From contig NZ_JAUDBQ010000007.1 of the NCBI RefSeq assembly GCF_030372105.1, positions 1-64,000 on the forward strand: a stretch of DNA of 64,000 nt, in the 5' to 3' direction. This document shows positions 49,981 to 58,053 of the stretch, piece after piece. Below the pieces are notes generated by a model. The model saw nothing but the letters and a program-made list of their open reading frames with translations. It was not told where the DNA came from and ran no database searches. Position 1 is the stretch's first letter. The number at the start of each line of letters is the position of its first letter. The stretch comes from Cellulomonas cellasea (GTDB lineage: Bacteria > Actinomycetota > Actinomycetes > Actinomycetales > Cellulomonadaceae). A program made the position numbers and the translations under genes.

Positions 49981-51635
49981 CCTGGGCCCAGGGCGCGCCC
50001 GCACCCGAGCCTGGAGCCCCCGCGCCCGGCCCGGGTGGCGCCGCGCCTGAGCCGGGCGCCGAGCGCGCCCGCCGGCGCCGCTGGACGCTGCGCCGGCGGC
50101 TCGTCGTGGTGCTGCTGGTGCTCATCGCGGCGGTGGCGGCCGTGATGGGCGTCGTCTCGACGCTGGCCCTGCGGGACTCGCTGCTGGGCCAGATCGACAA
50201 CCGGCTCGTCGCGGCCAGCGCCCGGGCCGCGAGCGCCCCGGACCGGATCAACCCGGGTGGTGGCCCCATGCCCCCCGAGGGCTCCCAGGACGGCTCCGAC
50301 CAGCCCGGCCCGCCGGACGGCAGCGAGCACCTGCCGCCCTCGCTGCGCCTGCCCGGCCAGCAAGACGTGGGCGCGCTGAACTACTTCGAGCAGGACGGCA
50401 TGGTCGTCGCCGGGTACTTCGACGACTCCGGGGATTTCCGGCCGTTGACGTCCGAGCAGGCCAGCACCTTGGCCGACGTGGAGCGTGACGGCGTGCCCGT
50501 CTCAGTGGCGATCCCCGACCTGGGCGACTACCGGGTCATCGCGACCACCACCAGCGACGGCGCCGTCGTCGCCACCGGGATCTCCACCGCCGACGCGACA
50601 GCCACCGTCGAGAACTACGTCATCGTCGAGGTCGTGGTGGCCCTGGCCGGCCTGCTGATCGCCGGCTTCCTCGGCGCGTGGCTGATGGGACGCGAGCTGC
50701 GGCCCCTCAACCGGGTGGCAGCGACGGCGACCCGGGTGGCCGAGCTGCCCCTGTCCCGGGGCGAGGTGACGCTCGCCGAGCGCGTGCCCGAGCCGGACAC
50801 GGACCCGTCCACTGAGGTCGGCCAGGTGGGCGCCGCCCTCAACCAGCTGCTGGGCCACGTCGAGGCGGCGCTCGCGTCACGGCATGAGTCCGAGACGCAG
50901 GTGCGGCAGTTCGTCGCCGACGCGAGCCATGAGCTGCGCACCCCCCTCGCGTCGATCCGCGGCTACGCCGAGCTCGTCCGCCGCCTGCCCGACCCGCTGC
51001 CGCCCGACGCGCTGCGCGCCATGAGCCGCGTCGAGTCCGAGTCCCGCCGCATGACCGCCCTGGTGGAGGACATGCTGCTGCTGGCCCGGCTGGACGCTGG
51101 CCGCGAGCTGGAGCAGCAGGACGTGGACGTGGCGGCGCTGGCCGTCGACGCGCTGGCCGACGCGCATGCCGCGAGCCGCGACCACGTGTGGCGCCTGGAC
51201 ATGGACGAGACGGAGGACTCGACGCCGCCGGTGGTGCGCGGCGACGAGCACCGACTGCGCCAGGTGCTGGCCAATCTGCTGTCCAACGCGCGCGAGCACA
51301 CACCCGCCGGCACCACTGTGGTGCTGGGGGTGCACGCCAACGCCGGGCAGGTCCGCCTCACCGTCCGGGATGACGGGCCGGGGATCGCGGAGCCGCTGCG
51401 CTCGCGCCTGTTCCAGCGGTTCACCCGGGGCGACTCCTCGCGCAACCGGGCGACGGGCTCCACCGGGCTGGGGCTGGCGATCGTGCACGCCGTCGTGCTG
51501 GCCCATGGCGGCACGATCACCGCCGACGGCACTCCCGGCGCGACCACGTTCACCGTCACGCTGCCCGCGGTCACGGCCGCCGACGCGACGCCTCCCGCCG
51601 GCCCCGCGACGCCGTCGGGTTCCGACGAGGGCTGA
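49977..51635 (+). CDS. Sensor histidine kinase
   Basis: 552 residues from GTG 49977. The first 40 residues are Pro/Ala/Gly-rich. TM1 at about residues 43-65 (LVVVLLVLIAAVAAVMGVVS), an extracytoplasmic domain with a Gly/Pro/Asp-rich loop, TM2 at about 220-245 (VIVEVVVALAGLLIAGFLGA), then HAMP-like linker, HisKA (DASHELRTPLASIRGYAELV) and HATPase_c with N-box NLLSNAREHTP, DDGPGI and GSTGLGLAI. It pairs with the regulator upstream. Ligand unknown. Confidence 0.93.
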   Translation: MTWAQGAPAPEPGAPAPGPGGAAPEPGAERARRRRWTLRRRLVVVLLVLIAAVAAVMGVVSTLALRDSLLGQIDNRLVAASARAASAPDRINPGGGPMPPEGSQDGSDQPGPPDGSEHLPPSLRLPGQQDVGALNYFEQDGMVVAGYFDDSGDFRPLTSEQASTLADVERDGVPVSVAIPDLGDYRVIATTTSDGAVVATGISTADATATVENYVIVEVVVALAGLLIAGFLGAWLMGRELRPLNRVAATATRVAELPLSRGEVTLAERVPEPDTDPSTEVGQVGAALNQLLGHVEAALASRHESETQVRQFVADASHELRTPLASIRGYAELVRRLPDPLPPDALRAMSRVESESRRMTALVEDMLLLARLDAGRELEQQDVDVAALAVDALADAHAASRDHVWRLDMDETEDSTPPVVRGDEHRLRQVLANLLSNAREHTPAGTTVVLGVHANAGQVRLTVRDDGPGIAEPLRSRLFQRFTRGDSSRNRATGSTGLGLAIVHAVVLAHGGTITADGTPGATTFTVTLPAVTAADATPPAGPATPSGSDEG

Positions 51636-51676
51636 CCAGCTCGCCCGGCGCCCCACCTGGCCGCCGTGCGGCCTGT

Positions 51677-51690
51677 CGTGCGTTTCACAT
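51677..51690 (+). promoter_or_regulatory. Candidate regulator site upstream of the orphan regulator
   Basis: CGTGCGTTTCAC (51677-51688) matches the pattern CGTGNGTTTCRC, which occurs twice in inverse orientation upstream of the precursor peptide (52694-52705 and 52768-52779). TTTCACAT (51683-51690) also recurs at 57258-57265. The shared motif suggests one regulator for the whole locus. Confidence 0.35.
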
Positions 51691-51789
51691 CTCCAGGTGG
51701 TGCGGTCCGGACTCGCCGCGCCCGCCTCCCGCTCAGGAGACTCGTCTCGTGCGGGAGCCCCTTCTCCCGCACCGGGGGGAGCACCGCTG

Positions 51790-52404
51790 ATGATCCGCGT
51801 CCTCGTCGCCGACGAGAGCAGCCTGGTCCGCAAGACCCTGACCGCGCTGCTCGACACCGAGGACGACATCGACACCGTCGGCGAGGTCGACACCTGTGCC
51901 GGGGTCGTCGACGCGGCGGCCGCCTGGCGCCCGCACCTCGTCGTGCTCGACCTCGATTTGGTCGACTCCACGCGCACCGACGCCGGGAGCCTCGCGGCGA
52001 CCCTGCACCGCCAGGACCCGCCGGTGCGCCTGCTGCTCCTCACCACGCTCGGGCGGCCCACCTCGGTGCTGCCGGTGCTCAGCGCGAAGGCCGGCAGCAT
52101 GATGCTGAAGAACTCGCCGCCCCGGCAGATGATCGACGCGATCCGGCGCACCGCCGCCGGTGAGCGCGTGCTGTGCGCCGAGCTCGAGACGACTGCCGAC
52201 CGGCTGCGCAACAGCCCGTTGAACGAGCTGGAGACGGCGGTGCTGGACCGCATGGCGTGCGGCTGCGGGCTCGCTGACGCGGCTGCCCAGCTCGCGCTCT
52301 CGGAGTCGGAGGCGCAACGCCACCTGCTCGCCGCGCTGCGCAAGGTGGGTGGCCGGGACGCCGTCGAGGCCGGGCGCATGGCGCGCGCGAACGGCTGGGT
52401 CTGA
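51790..52404 (+). CDS. Orphan NarL-type response regulator with degenerate HTH
   Basis: 204 residues from ATG 51790. The receiver has VADESSLVRKTLTALLDTED, Asp54 in VVLDLDLVDS and a Lys in MMLKNSPP, but the loop after Asp54 is altered (DLVDSTRTDAG instead of D-x-MPG). The C-terminal LuxR-type HTH is present but degraded: where the sister regulator at 56647 has LSEGTVRNYLSAIVDKLG, this one has LSESEAQRHLLAALRKVG. Both end in NGW plus one residue. It has no kinase partner and lies just upstream of the RiPP genes, separated by a strong terminator. Confidence 0.8.
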   Translation: MIRVLVADESSLVRKTLTALLDTEDDIDTVGEVDTCAGVVDAAAAWRPHLVVLDLDLVDSTRTDAGSLAATLHRQDPPVRLLLLTTLGRPTSVLPVLSAKAGSMMLKNSPPRQMIDAIRRTAAGERVLCAELETTADRLRNSPLNELETAVLDRMACGCGLADAAAQLALSESEAQRHLLAALRKVGGRDAVEAGRMARANGWV

Positions 52405-52474
52405 TCCGTCCGCGGCTGCTGCGCTCGTCTCGTGCGTCAGCGCTGGGCGATGCGCGCCCTCGCCCCTGGACGCA

Positions 52475-52510
52475 GTCGAGGCGGGCGCCCCGTTCAGCGC
52501 CCGCCTCGAC
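52475..52510 (+). terminator. Intrinsic terminator after the orphan regulator
   Basis: A perfect 14-bp stem GTCGAGGCGGGCGC (52475-52488) and GCGCCCGCCTCGAC (52497-52510) with an 8-base loop, then TTCCCC. It isolates the RiPP operon from the genes upstream. Confidence 0.78.
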
Positions 52511-52874
52511 TTCCCCCTGCGCGTCCGATGCCGGCGACCTACCGCCGCACTCGGTGGACAGTCCCCCTGCCTCCGGTGCTGCGACGCCCGCGATCAGGTC
52601 AGGACGTCCCCCGGCGCCCGAGCCTGACGATCGGCTGCATTCCGTCAACTTAACGGCCCTGAGCAGGGACGGAAGTCCCCTTTCGGAGAAAGTGCGAAAC
52701 TCACGCGCGCATCGCGCATCCCCCACCCCTGCGCCCCGGCGGGCCCCAACGCCCCAGGCGACAAGGGGCGAAACCCACGATTCCTCGGTGCACATCGCAC
52801 TACGCCCACCCCGTGCCCGTCGAGGACAGTGGGGGCCCGAGGCGCCACCGGCGCCCACGAGAGGGGAGCTCGAC
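52511..52874 (+). promoter_or_regulatory. Regulatory region of the RiPP operon
   Basis: No gene is supported in this stretch, which together with the terminator makes a 470-base gap. It contains two copies of a 12-base element, GCGAAACTCACG (52694-52705) and GCGAAACCCACG (52768-52779), 74 bases apart, and a near-palindrome CCGTCAACTTAACGG at about 52635-52655. The stretch 52625-52700 is noticeably less GC-rich than its surroundings. The core promoter could not be fixed with confidence. GAGGGGAG provides the ribosome site of the precursor gene. Confidence 0.5.
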
Positions 52875-53066
52875 ATGACGACGCTCATCAGCCCGGAAGC
52901 GACACTCGACGAGCTGTACACCATGCTCGACGCCGCCGGCCCGACGGCCGAGCCCACGGCCGCCCCGGCGACCGGCGCCGCCCACGTGGAGGACTTCGAG
53001 TCGTTCTACTGGTTCACGCTCCGCGTCCCCGGCCACTTCCACCCCGGGGAGTTCGCCCCGAAGTGA
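52875..53066 (+). CDS. RiPP precursor peptide, Cys-free (63 aa)
   Basis: 63 residues from ATG 52875 with GAGGGGAG upstream. The leader (residues 1-23) has acidic-hydrophobic TLDELYTMLDAAGP. A Pro/Ala/Thr-rich spacer (24-36) leads to an aromatic core: HVEDFESFYWFTLRV then PGHFHPGEFAPK. There is no Cys at all; Ser43 and Thr48 are the only Ser/Thr in the core, so azole targets are few. The next gene, a fused cyclodehydratase, begins on its stop codon (GTGA), which ties the two. Role as precursor is inferred from this coupling, size and leader/core layout. No known RiPP family matches the core. Confidence 0.78.
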   Translation: MTTLISPEATLDELYTMLDAAGPTAEPTAAPATGAAHVEDFESFYWFTLRVPGHFHPGEFAPK

Positions 53067-55342
53067 CCCTTCCCGCCACGAGAACCTCTCTCGGGGCGAC
53101 GACGACCCCCGTGCCCGTCCGCATGACACTCGACTCGCTCGTGAGTCTGGCGGAGGGCACGGGGGTCGTCCTGCGTCCCGGCATGCCACCCCGCACAGGA
53201 AAGCCAGACGCGGCGCCCCAGGAGTGGGCGCGCCCCGGCTCGGTCCGCCTGGTGCGCGAGGGCCGACATGAGGCCGTCGCCTCCCCCACCGAGCGTGCGC
53301 TGCTGGCCGCCCTCGACCCGCGTGGCGGGCGGCGGGCGCTGGTGGACGTCCTCGCCCAGGCGGTCGTGGCGCCCGGCGTGCAGGCCACCGCGGCGCAGTG
53401 GTGGTCCGCGCTGCGGAGCCTCGCCGTTCGTGGCGTCGTCGCCCTCGACGAGCCCACGTCGCCGGGCGCCGACGTCGACTCCGGCTCCGGCTCCGGCTCC
53501 GTCAGTTTCGCCCCGGCGGAGGTGGTCGTCGCCGGTGACACCCGGGGCTCCACCGGCGACGGCGTCCGGGCCGCCCTGCGCGCCGCCGGGCTCCTGTCAC
53601 CGCAGCCTGCCAACGGCTCCCCGGTGCGCGTCGTCCTGACCTCAGACCTCGCCTGCGGCGCCGCGCGAGACGCCTACGACGCGGCACTGGCCGCCGGCGC
53701 CCGGGTGCTGCCCGTCGGGCTGGGTCAGCACACCCTGCGGATCGGCCCGCTGCTGCATGTGGACCTCGGCTGCCCGGCGTGCCTGGCCCGCTCGTTGCAC
53801 CCCGGCGCCGCGCAGGACCCGCCCCACGACGCGCCCCTCGGCTGGTCGAGCGCGGTGGAGCACGCCGCCGGTGGGCTCGTCGCCGCGCGGGTCGCCGGGC
53901 TGCTCGACGTGGCCGGCGCGCCGGCCGACCCGGCGCACGGGGCCATCACCGCGCCCGCCTGGGAGCTGACGGTCGTGGACGTGCGCGCCCTCGCCGTGAC
54001 CCGGCACCCGCTCACCTGGTTCCCCACGTGCACGCGCTGCGGCGGGCCCTCCGAGCAGACGCGGGTGGCTCCCGTGCTGTCGGCGCTCCCACCCACGCCG
54101 GTCGATCCCGCGCACGGCTACCGCTCGACCAGCGCCGCCGCGTTCAACGCGCTGTGCGCCTCGCAGGTCGACCCCCTCACCGGGGTGGTGACGGCACTGC
54201 AGGACGCCGAGCAGATGGCGGGCGGCCACGTCGTGCGCGCGCGGCATCGAGTCCGCACGGCCGACGGGTGGACGACGCTCACAGCGCTCGGCCGCGGCGC
54301 CGACGCGCTCCAGGCCGGCGCCGCGGCGCTCGGGGAGGCCATCGAGCGCTGCTCCATGTCGTGGCATGGTGACGAGCCGCTGCGCCGGGGCACGCTCCGC
54401 GAGCTGGGCGAGGACGGGCTGGACCCGGCCGAGTGGCTGCTGTTCGCCGACGGGCAGGCTGACCACCACGGCGCCGTGCCCCGACGGCTCGGGCCGGACG
54501 AGGAAGTCGACCTGGCGCCGCTGCGGTCGTTGGCCACCGGGCGGGTGCGCTGGGCCCCGGCGTCGGCCCTGCTGTTCGGCCACCCCGGGCCGGGGGACAT
54601 CGGGGCTCCGGACTCGAATGGCTGCGCAGCGGCCGCGACCTGGCCGGAGGCGGTGCTGCACGGCCTGCTCGAGCTCGTCGAACGGGACGCGGTGAGCCTG
54701 TGGTGGTACCCCCGATCCCGTCGGCCGGCGCTCGACCCGGCGGTCCTCGACCCGGCGCTGCGCGCGGAGACCGACGCCCGGTTGCGCGCGGCGGGACGCG
54801 AGTGGTGGCTGCTGGACCTGGCACACGACCTCGGCGTGCCCGTCGTGGCGGCGGTGAGCCGGCGCGCCGCCTCCGCACACGAGGCCATTGTCTTCGGCTT
54901 CGGGGCCGGCCTCGACCAGGCTGGCGCCGCGCGGCGCGCGCTCGGCGAGCTCGACCAGATGCTGCTGCTGGGCCCCGACACCGACGCGCCGGGAGCGCCG
55001 CCCGAGGCACACGCGTTCTGGGCGGAGGCCCGCCTCGACACTCACGCCTACCTCCGGCCACACGCGGACGCCCAGCCCTGCCCCGTCCAGGTCAGCCCGT
55101 CGGCAGACGCCGCCGCCGATGTGCGCGCGCTCGTGGCCCTGCTCGGCGCGCACCACATCGAGGTCCTGGTGCACGATGCCACCCGCCCCGAGACGGGCAT
55201 CCCGGTGGCCCGCGTCGTGGCTCCCGGGCTGCGTCATCTCGACCGGCGGCTCGCCCCCGGGCGCCTGCATGACGTGCCCGCGCGGCTGGGCTGGGCGCCG
55301 CCCGGGCCACTCGATCCCAACCCCGTCTGGCTGTTCGTCTGA
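53063..55342 (+). CDS. Fused E1-like/YcaO azoline cyclodehydratase (TOMM, SagC-D type)
   Basis: 759 residues from GTG 53063 (ATG 53123 is an in-frame alternative). Residues about 60-130 look like a winged-helix leader-binding (RRE-like) domain, and about 150-340 a partial E1-like domain with CPAC (C237/C240) and CTRC (C323/C326), a probable zinc site. The YcaO domain (about 365-755) has ALGEAIERCSMSWHG, SNGCAAAATWPEAVLHGLLE then LVERDAVSLWWYPRSRRP, and FGFGAGLDQAGAARRALGEL, the ATP/Mg residues of SagD. It ends PLDPNPVWLFV, a Pro-containing tail like that of azoline enzymes. It should phosphorylate the backbone amide of its peptide for cyclisation. No dehydrogenase gene is nearby. Confidence 0.9.
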   Translation: MTLPATRTSLGATTTPVPVRMTLDSLVSLAEGTGVVLRPGMPPRTGKPDAAPQEWARPGSVRLVREGRHEAVASPTERALLAALDPRGGRRALVDVLAQAVVAPGVQATAAQWWSALRSLAVRGVVALDEPTSPGADVDSGSGSGSVSFAPAEVVVAGDTRGSTGDGVRAALRAAGLLSPQPANGSPVRVVLTSDLACGAARDAYDAALAAGARVLPVGLGQHTLRIGPLLHVDLGCPACLARSLHPGAAQDPPHDAPLGWSSAVEHAAGGLVAARVAGLLDVAGAPADPAHGAITAPAWELTVVDVRALAVTRHPLTWFPTCTRCGGPSEQTRVAPVLSALPPTPVDPAHGYRSTSAAAFNALCASQVDPLTGVVTALQDAEQMAGGHVVRARHRVRTADGWTTLTALGRGADALQAGAAALGEAIERCSMSWHGDEPLRRGTLRELGEDGLDPAEWLLFADGQADHHGAVPRRLGPDEEVDLAPLRSLATGRVRWAPASALLFGHPGPGDIGAPDSNGCAAAATWPEAVLHGLLELVERDAVSLWWYPRSRRPALDPAVLDPALRAETDARLRAAGREWWLLDLAHDLGVPVVAAVSRRAASAHEAIVFGFGAGLDQAGAARRALGELDQMLLLGPDTDAPGAPPEAHAFWAEARLDTHAYLRPHADAQPCPVQVSPSADAAADVRALVALLGAHHIEVLVHDATRPETGIPVARVVAPGLRHLDRRLAPGRLHDVPARLGWAPPGPLDPNPVWLFV

Positions 55343-55432
55343 CGTGCCAGGATGCCTGCCCGCAGTTCCCGCCGAAGGCGTGCCCGAGTCACTAGACTCT
55401 CGCGCGGGTCGTCGACGAACGAGGGGGTCGTC

Positions 55433-56650
55433 ATGGTTCCCGCACTGTCGGCCGTCTGGCGTGCGCGCGTCGCCCTCTGGCGGCGTTGGCCTGCCGTCCG
55501 AGCCCTCGACGCGGTCGCAGCCGCCCTCAGCCTCGCCCCCGCGCTGTCCGTCACAGCCGTCGAGCACACCGGCGGCCCCCGAGCCGTCCTGCTGTGGCTG
55601 CTCTCGATCCCGCTCGCGGTGCTCGTCGTCCACCACCTCACCCTGCGCCTCACCCGGCACGGGCCCGGGCGCCTCAAATGGACCCTCAGCGCGCTCGCCG
55701 CGGTCTGCTACCTGCCCGTGCTCGTCGTCGGCCCGTCGTGGGCCGCCTCCGCCGGACTCCTCGCGGCCTGCGCCCTGTCAGCCCTGCCCTGGCGCCGCTC
55801 CGTGCCGGTGGTCCTGTCGATCGTGGCGCTCGACCTGGCGCTGTCGACTGTCGTCTTCCAGCAGAGCCCGACGGTCACCGCCTACGGCACGTTGCAGGTG
55901 CTGCTCACCTCCGCGGTGCTCGCGGCGCTGGCCTGGACGGTCAGCATCACCATCGAGCTCAACCAGCTCCGGGCCGAGCTCGTGAGCACCGCCGTGCTGC
56001 GCGAGCGGCTGCGCATGTCCCGCGACCTGCACGACTTGCTGGGCCGAGGGCTCGCCGCCATCGTGCTCAAAACCGAGCTCGCGCGCCGCTACCACGAGCG
56101 CGGCTACGACGCGGAGACCGTCGACGAGCTCGACCAGATCGCCACGGTGGCCGTGCAGTGCGGCGACGACCTGCGGGCCCTTGTCACGGGCTACCGGAAC
56201 CTCTCACTCGAGAGCGAGATCGACGTCGGGCTGGAGCTCCTCGAGGAGGCGGGCATCGACTGCCACGTGCGGGTCGACGCGCACGCCGTGCCGGACCACG
56301 TGCGGGACACCCTCGCCTGGGTGGTGCGGGAGGGCGTCACGAACGTGCTCAAGCACAGCCAGGCCACGACGTGCCGGCTCACCGCGGAGCATGTGGGCTC
56401 CCGGGTGGTCGTCACGGTGCACAACGACGGCGTCACCGCGCTGGACGACATCCCGGCGGACGGCGCCGCCAGCCCGGCGAACGGCGGCCCTGGCCCGCGG
56501 ACCGGCAACGGGCTGCGCGGCCTGCACGAGCGGGTCGCCGCGTCGGGTGGCGAGGTGTCGACCACGACGGGCCCCGACGGCACCTGGACGCTCATGGTCT
56601 CGATGCCCGTGACCGACGACCCCGCCCTGACCGAGGAGGTCTCCGCGTGA
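55433..56650 (+). CDS. DesK-type sensor histidine kinase
   Basis: 405 residues from ATG 55433, with GAGGGGG upstream and a -10-like TAGACT at 55393-55398. Six hydrophobic segments (residues about 20-170) without a large extracellular domain, then HisKA_3 with RDLHDLLGRGLAAIVLKTEL, and HATPase with REGVTNVLKHS and NGLRGLHERVAAS. It overlaps its regulator by GTGA. Small multi-TM kinases of this type sense membrane state or antibiotics. It directly follows the RiPP enzyme and may control it or respond to the product. Confidence 0.9.
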   Translation: MVPALSAVWRARVALWRRWPAVRALDAVAAALSLAPALSVTAVEHTGGPRAVLLWLLSIPLAVLVVHHLTLRLTRHGPGRLKWTLSALAAVCYLPVLVVGPSWAASAGLLAACALSALPWRRSVPVVLSIVALDLALSTVVFQQSPTVTAYGTLQVLLTSAVLAALAWTVSITIELNQLRAELVSTAVLRERLRMSRDLHDLLGRGLAAIVLKTELARRYHERGYDAETVDELDQIATVAVQCGDDLRALVTGYRNLSLESEIDVGLELLEEAGIDCHVRVDAHAVPDHVRDTLAWVVREGVTNVLKHSQATTCRLTAEHVGSRVVVTVHNDGVTALDDIPADGAASPANGGPGPRTGNGLRGLHERVAASGGEVSTTTGPDGTWTLMVSMPVTDDPALTEEVSA

Positions 56651-57252
56651 TCCGCCTGCTCGTCGCCGAGGACATGCACGTCGTCCGCTCCGCGCTCGTG
56701 GCCCTGCTGGGCATGGAGGACGACCTCGAGGTCGTCGCGGAGGTGGGACGCGGCGACCTCGTCCTGGCCGCCGCCGAGCGCACCCAGCCGGACGTGGCAC
56801 TGCTCGACCTGGACATGCCCGGACGCGGCGGCATCGCCGTGGCGGGAGAGCTCGCCGCCGCGATGCCGCAGGTGCGCGTCATGATCCTCACCGGCGTCGG
56901 CCGGCCGGGCTCCGTGAAGGCGGCCCTCGACGCCGGGGCCCGGGGGTTCGTGCTCAAGACGGCCTCGGCCCGCGCCCTCGTCGACGGGGTGCGCACGGTC
57001 GCCGCCGGGGGGCAGGTGCTCGACGCGAACCTGGCGGCGGCCGCCGTCCGGCTGGGGGCCAACCCGTTGCGCCCACGGGAGCAGGAGCTGCTCGACCTGG
57101 TCGCCAGCGGCTGCTCGGTGCGCGAGTCGGCACAGCGGCTGTTCCTGTCGGAGGGCACGGTGCGCAACTACCTGTCCGCGATCGTGGACAAGCTCGGCGC
57201 CCGCGGCAGGGTCGACGCGATCCGCATCGCCCAGGACAACGGCTGGCTCTGA
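56647..57252 (+). CDS. NarL/DesR-type response regulator
   Basis: 201 residues from GTG 56647. Receiver with VAEDMHVVRSALVALL, phosphoacceptor Asp in ALLDLDMPGRGG, Thr in ILTGVG, Lys in GFVLKTASA. LuxR-type HTH LRPREQELLDLVASGCSVRE, then SAQRLFLSEGTVRNYLSAIV, intact. It is a close relative of the orphan regulator at 51790, whose HTH is eroded, so the locus probably arose by duplication. Confidence 0.92.
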   Translation: MIRLLVAEDMHVVRSALVALLGMEDDLEVVAEVGRGDLVLAAAERTQPDVALLDLDMPGRGGIAVAGELAAAMPQVRVMILTGVGRPGSVKAALDAGARGFVLKTASARALVDGVRTVAAGGQVLDANLAAAAVRLGANPLRPREQELLDLVASGCSVRESAQRLFLSEGTVRNYLSAIVDKLGARGRVDAIRIAQDNGWL

Positions 57253-57257
57253 CGCCC

Positions 57258-57277
57258 TTTCACATACCTCCCATGTG
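57258..57277 (+). promoter_or_regulatory. Candidate regulator site after the response regulator gene
   Basis: TTTCACAT (57258-57265) with CACAT (57261-57265) and ATGTG (57273-57277) forming an inverted repeat with a 7-base gap. The 8-mer TTTCACAT is shared with 51683-51690. It is followed by a -10-like TAGAGT (57285-57290), so it may lie in the promoter of the next gene. Confidence 0.35.
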
Positions 57278-57385
57278 GCAGGGATAGAGTCCGCCGAGGC
57301 GGAGCCGCCCCTGGCCCCGACCTGAGAGTCGACTGGGCACGGGCCTGCGTCGGACTCTGGACCGATCGAGGAGCCTGAACGCACG

Positions 57386-57991
57386 GTGGTGGATCGTCAC
57401 AGCACGCGCGGGACCGCGCTGGTGGCCGGGCGGCCGCCGGGCGGGACCGCCTGGGGCGCCGTGCTCACGGTGCGGCCGCCGGCTCCCCCGCGTGCCGCCA
57501 CGGCGCCGCCTGCCGTCGGCCGGTCGCCCCATGCGGCCCGCGAGGCGCTGCGGGCAGCCTGCCGCACCACCCTGGCCCGGCAGCTCCTGCGGTTCGCGCT
57601 GGTCGGCGCGGTGATGACCGCGTCCTACGTGGCGCTGTTCCTGGTGCTGCGCGGCCCGCTGGGCGCCCAGGCCGCCAACGTCATCGCCCTGTTCGTCACA
57701 GCCGTCGGGAACACCGCGGCGAACCGTCGCGTCACGTTCGGCGTCCGCGGCCGTGCGCGCGCCATGACACAGCACGGGCAAGGGCTGCTCATCTTCGGGG
57801 TGAGCTGGGCGCTGACCTCGGGCGCTCTCGCGTTGCTCGGGGTGTTCTCGCCCCGGGCCTCGGCGACCACCGACCTCGCGGTGCTGGTCGCCGCGAACCT
57901 GTGCGCCACTCTGGTGCGGTTCGTGCTGCTGCGGCACTGGGTGTTCCGGGCGCCGCCCGCCGCGGATCTGGCGAGCCCGCCGACCCGCTGA
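57386..57991 (+). CDS. GtrA-like membrane protein
   Basis: 201 residues from GTG 57386 (GTG 57389 also possible). An N-terminal Pro/Ala/Arg-rich stretch of about 65 residues precedes four transmembrane helices with the GtrA pattern LLRFALVGAVMTASYVALFL, then ANVIALFVTAVGNTAANRRV TF and a C-terminal VRFVLLRHWVF. GtrA proteins help move lipid-linked sugars for wall or teichoic acid glycosylation. Its role next to the RiPP/kinase locus is unknown; it has its own upstream region. Confidence 0.82.
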   Translation: MVDRHSTRGTALVAGRPPGGTAWGAVLTVRPPAPPRAATAPPAVGRSPHAAREALRAACRTTLARQLLRFALVGAVMTASYVALFLVLRGPLGAQAANVIALFVTAVGNTAANRRVTFGVRGRARAMTQHGQGLLIFGVSWALTSGALALLGVFSPRASATTDLAVLVAANLCATLVRFVLLRHWVFRAPPAADLASPPTR

Positions 57992-58053
57992 ACAGAGCCC
58001 CGCAGAGCCGACCGGCTGGCCCGCGAGCCCGTCGGCCCGCTAGCCCGCTGGTC

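Noticed and set aside
55393..55398. TAGACT as a full promoter of the kinase gene
   Set aside because: A -10-like hexamer only; no -35 hexamer at a suitable distance. The kinase pair may be co-transcribed with the RiPP genes.
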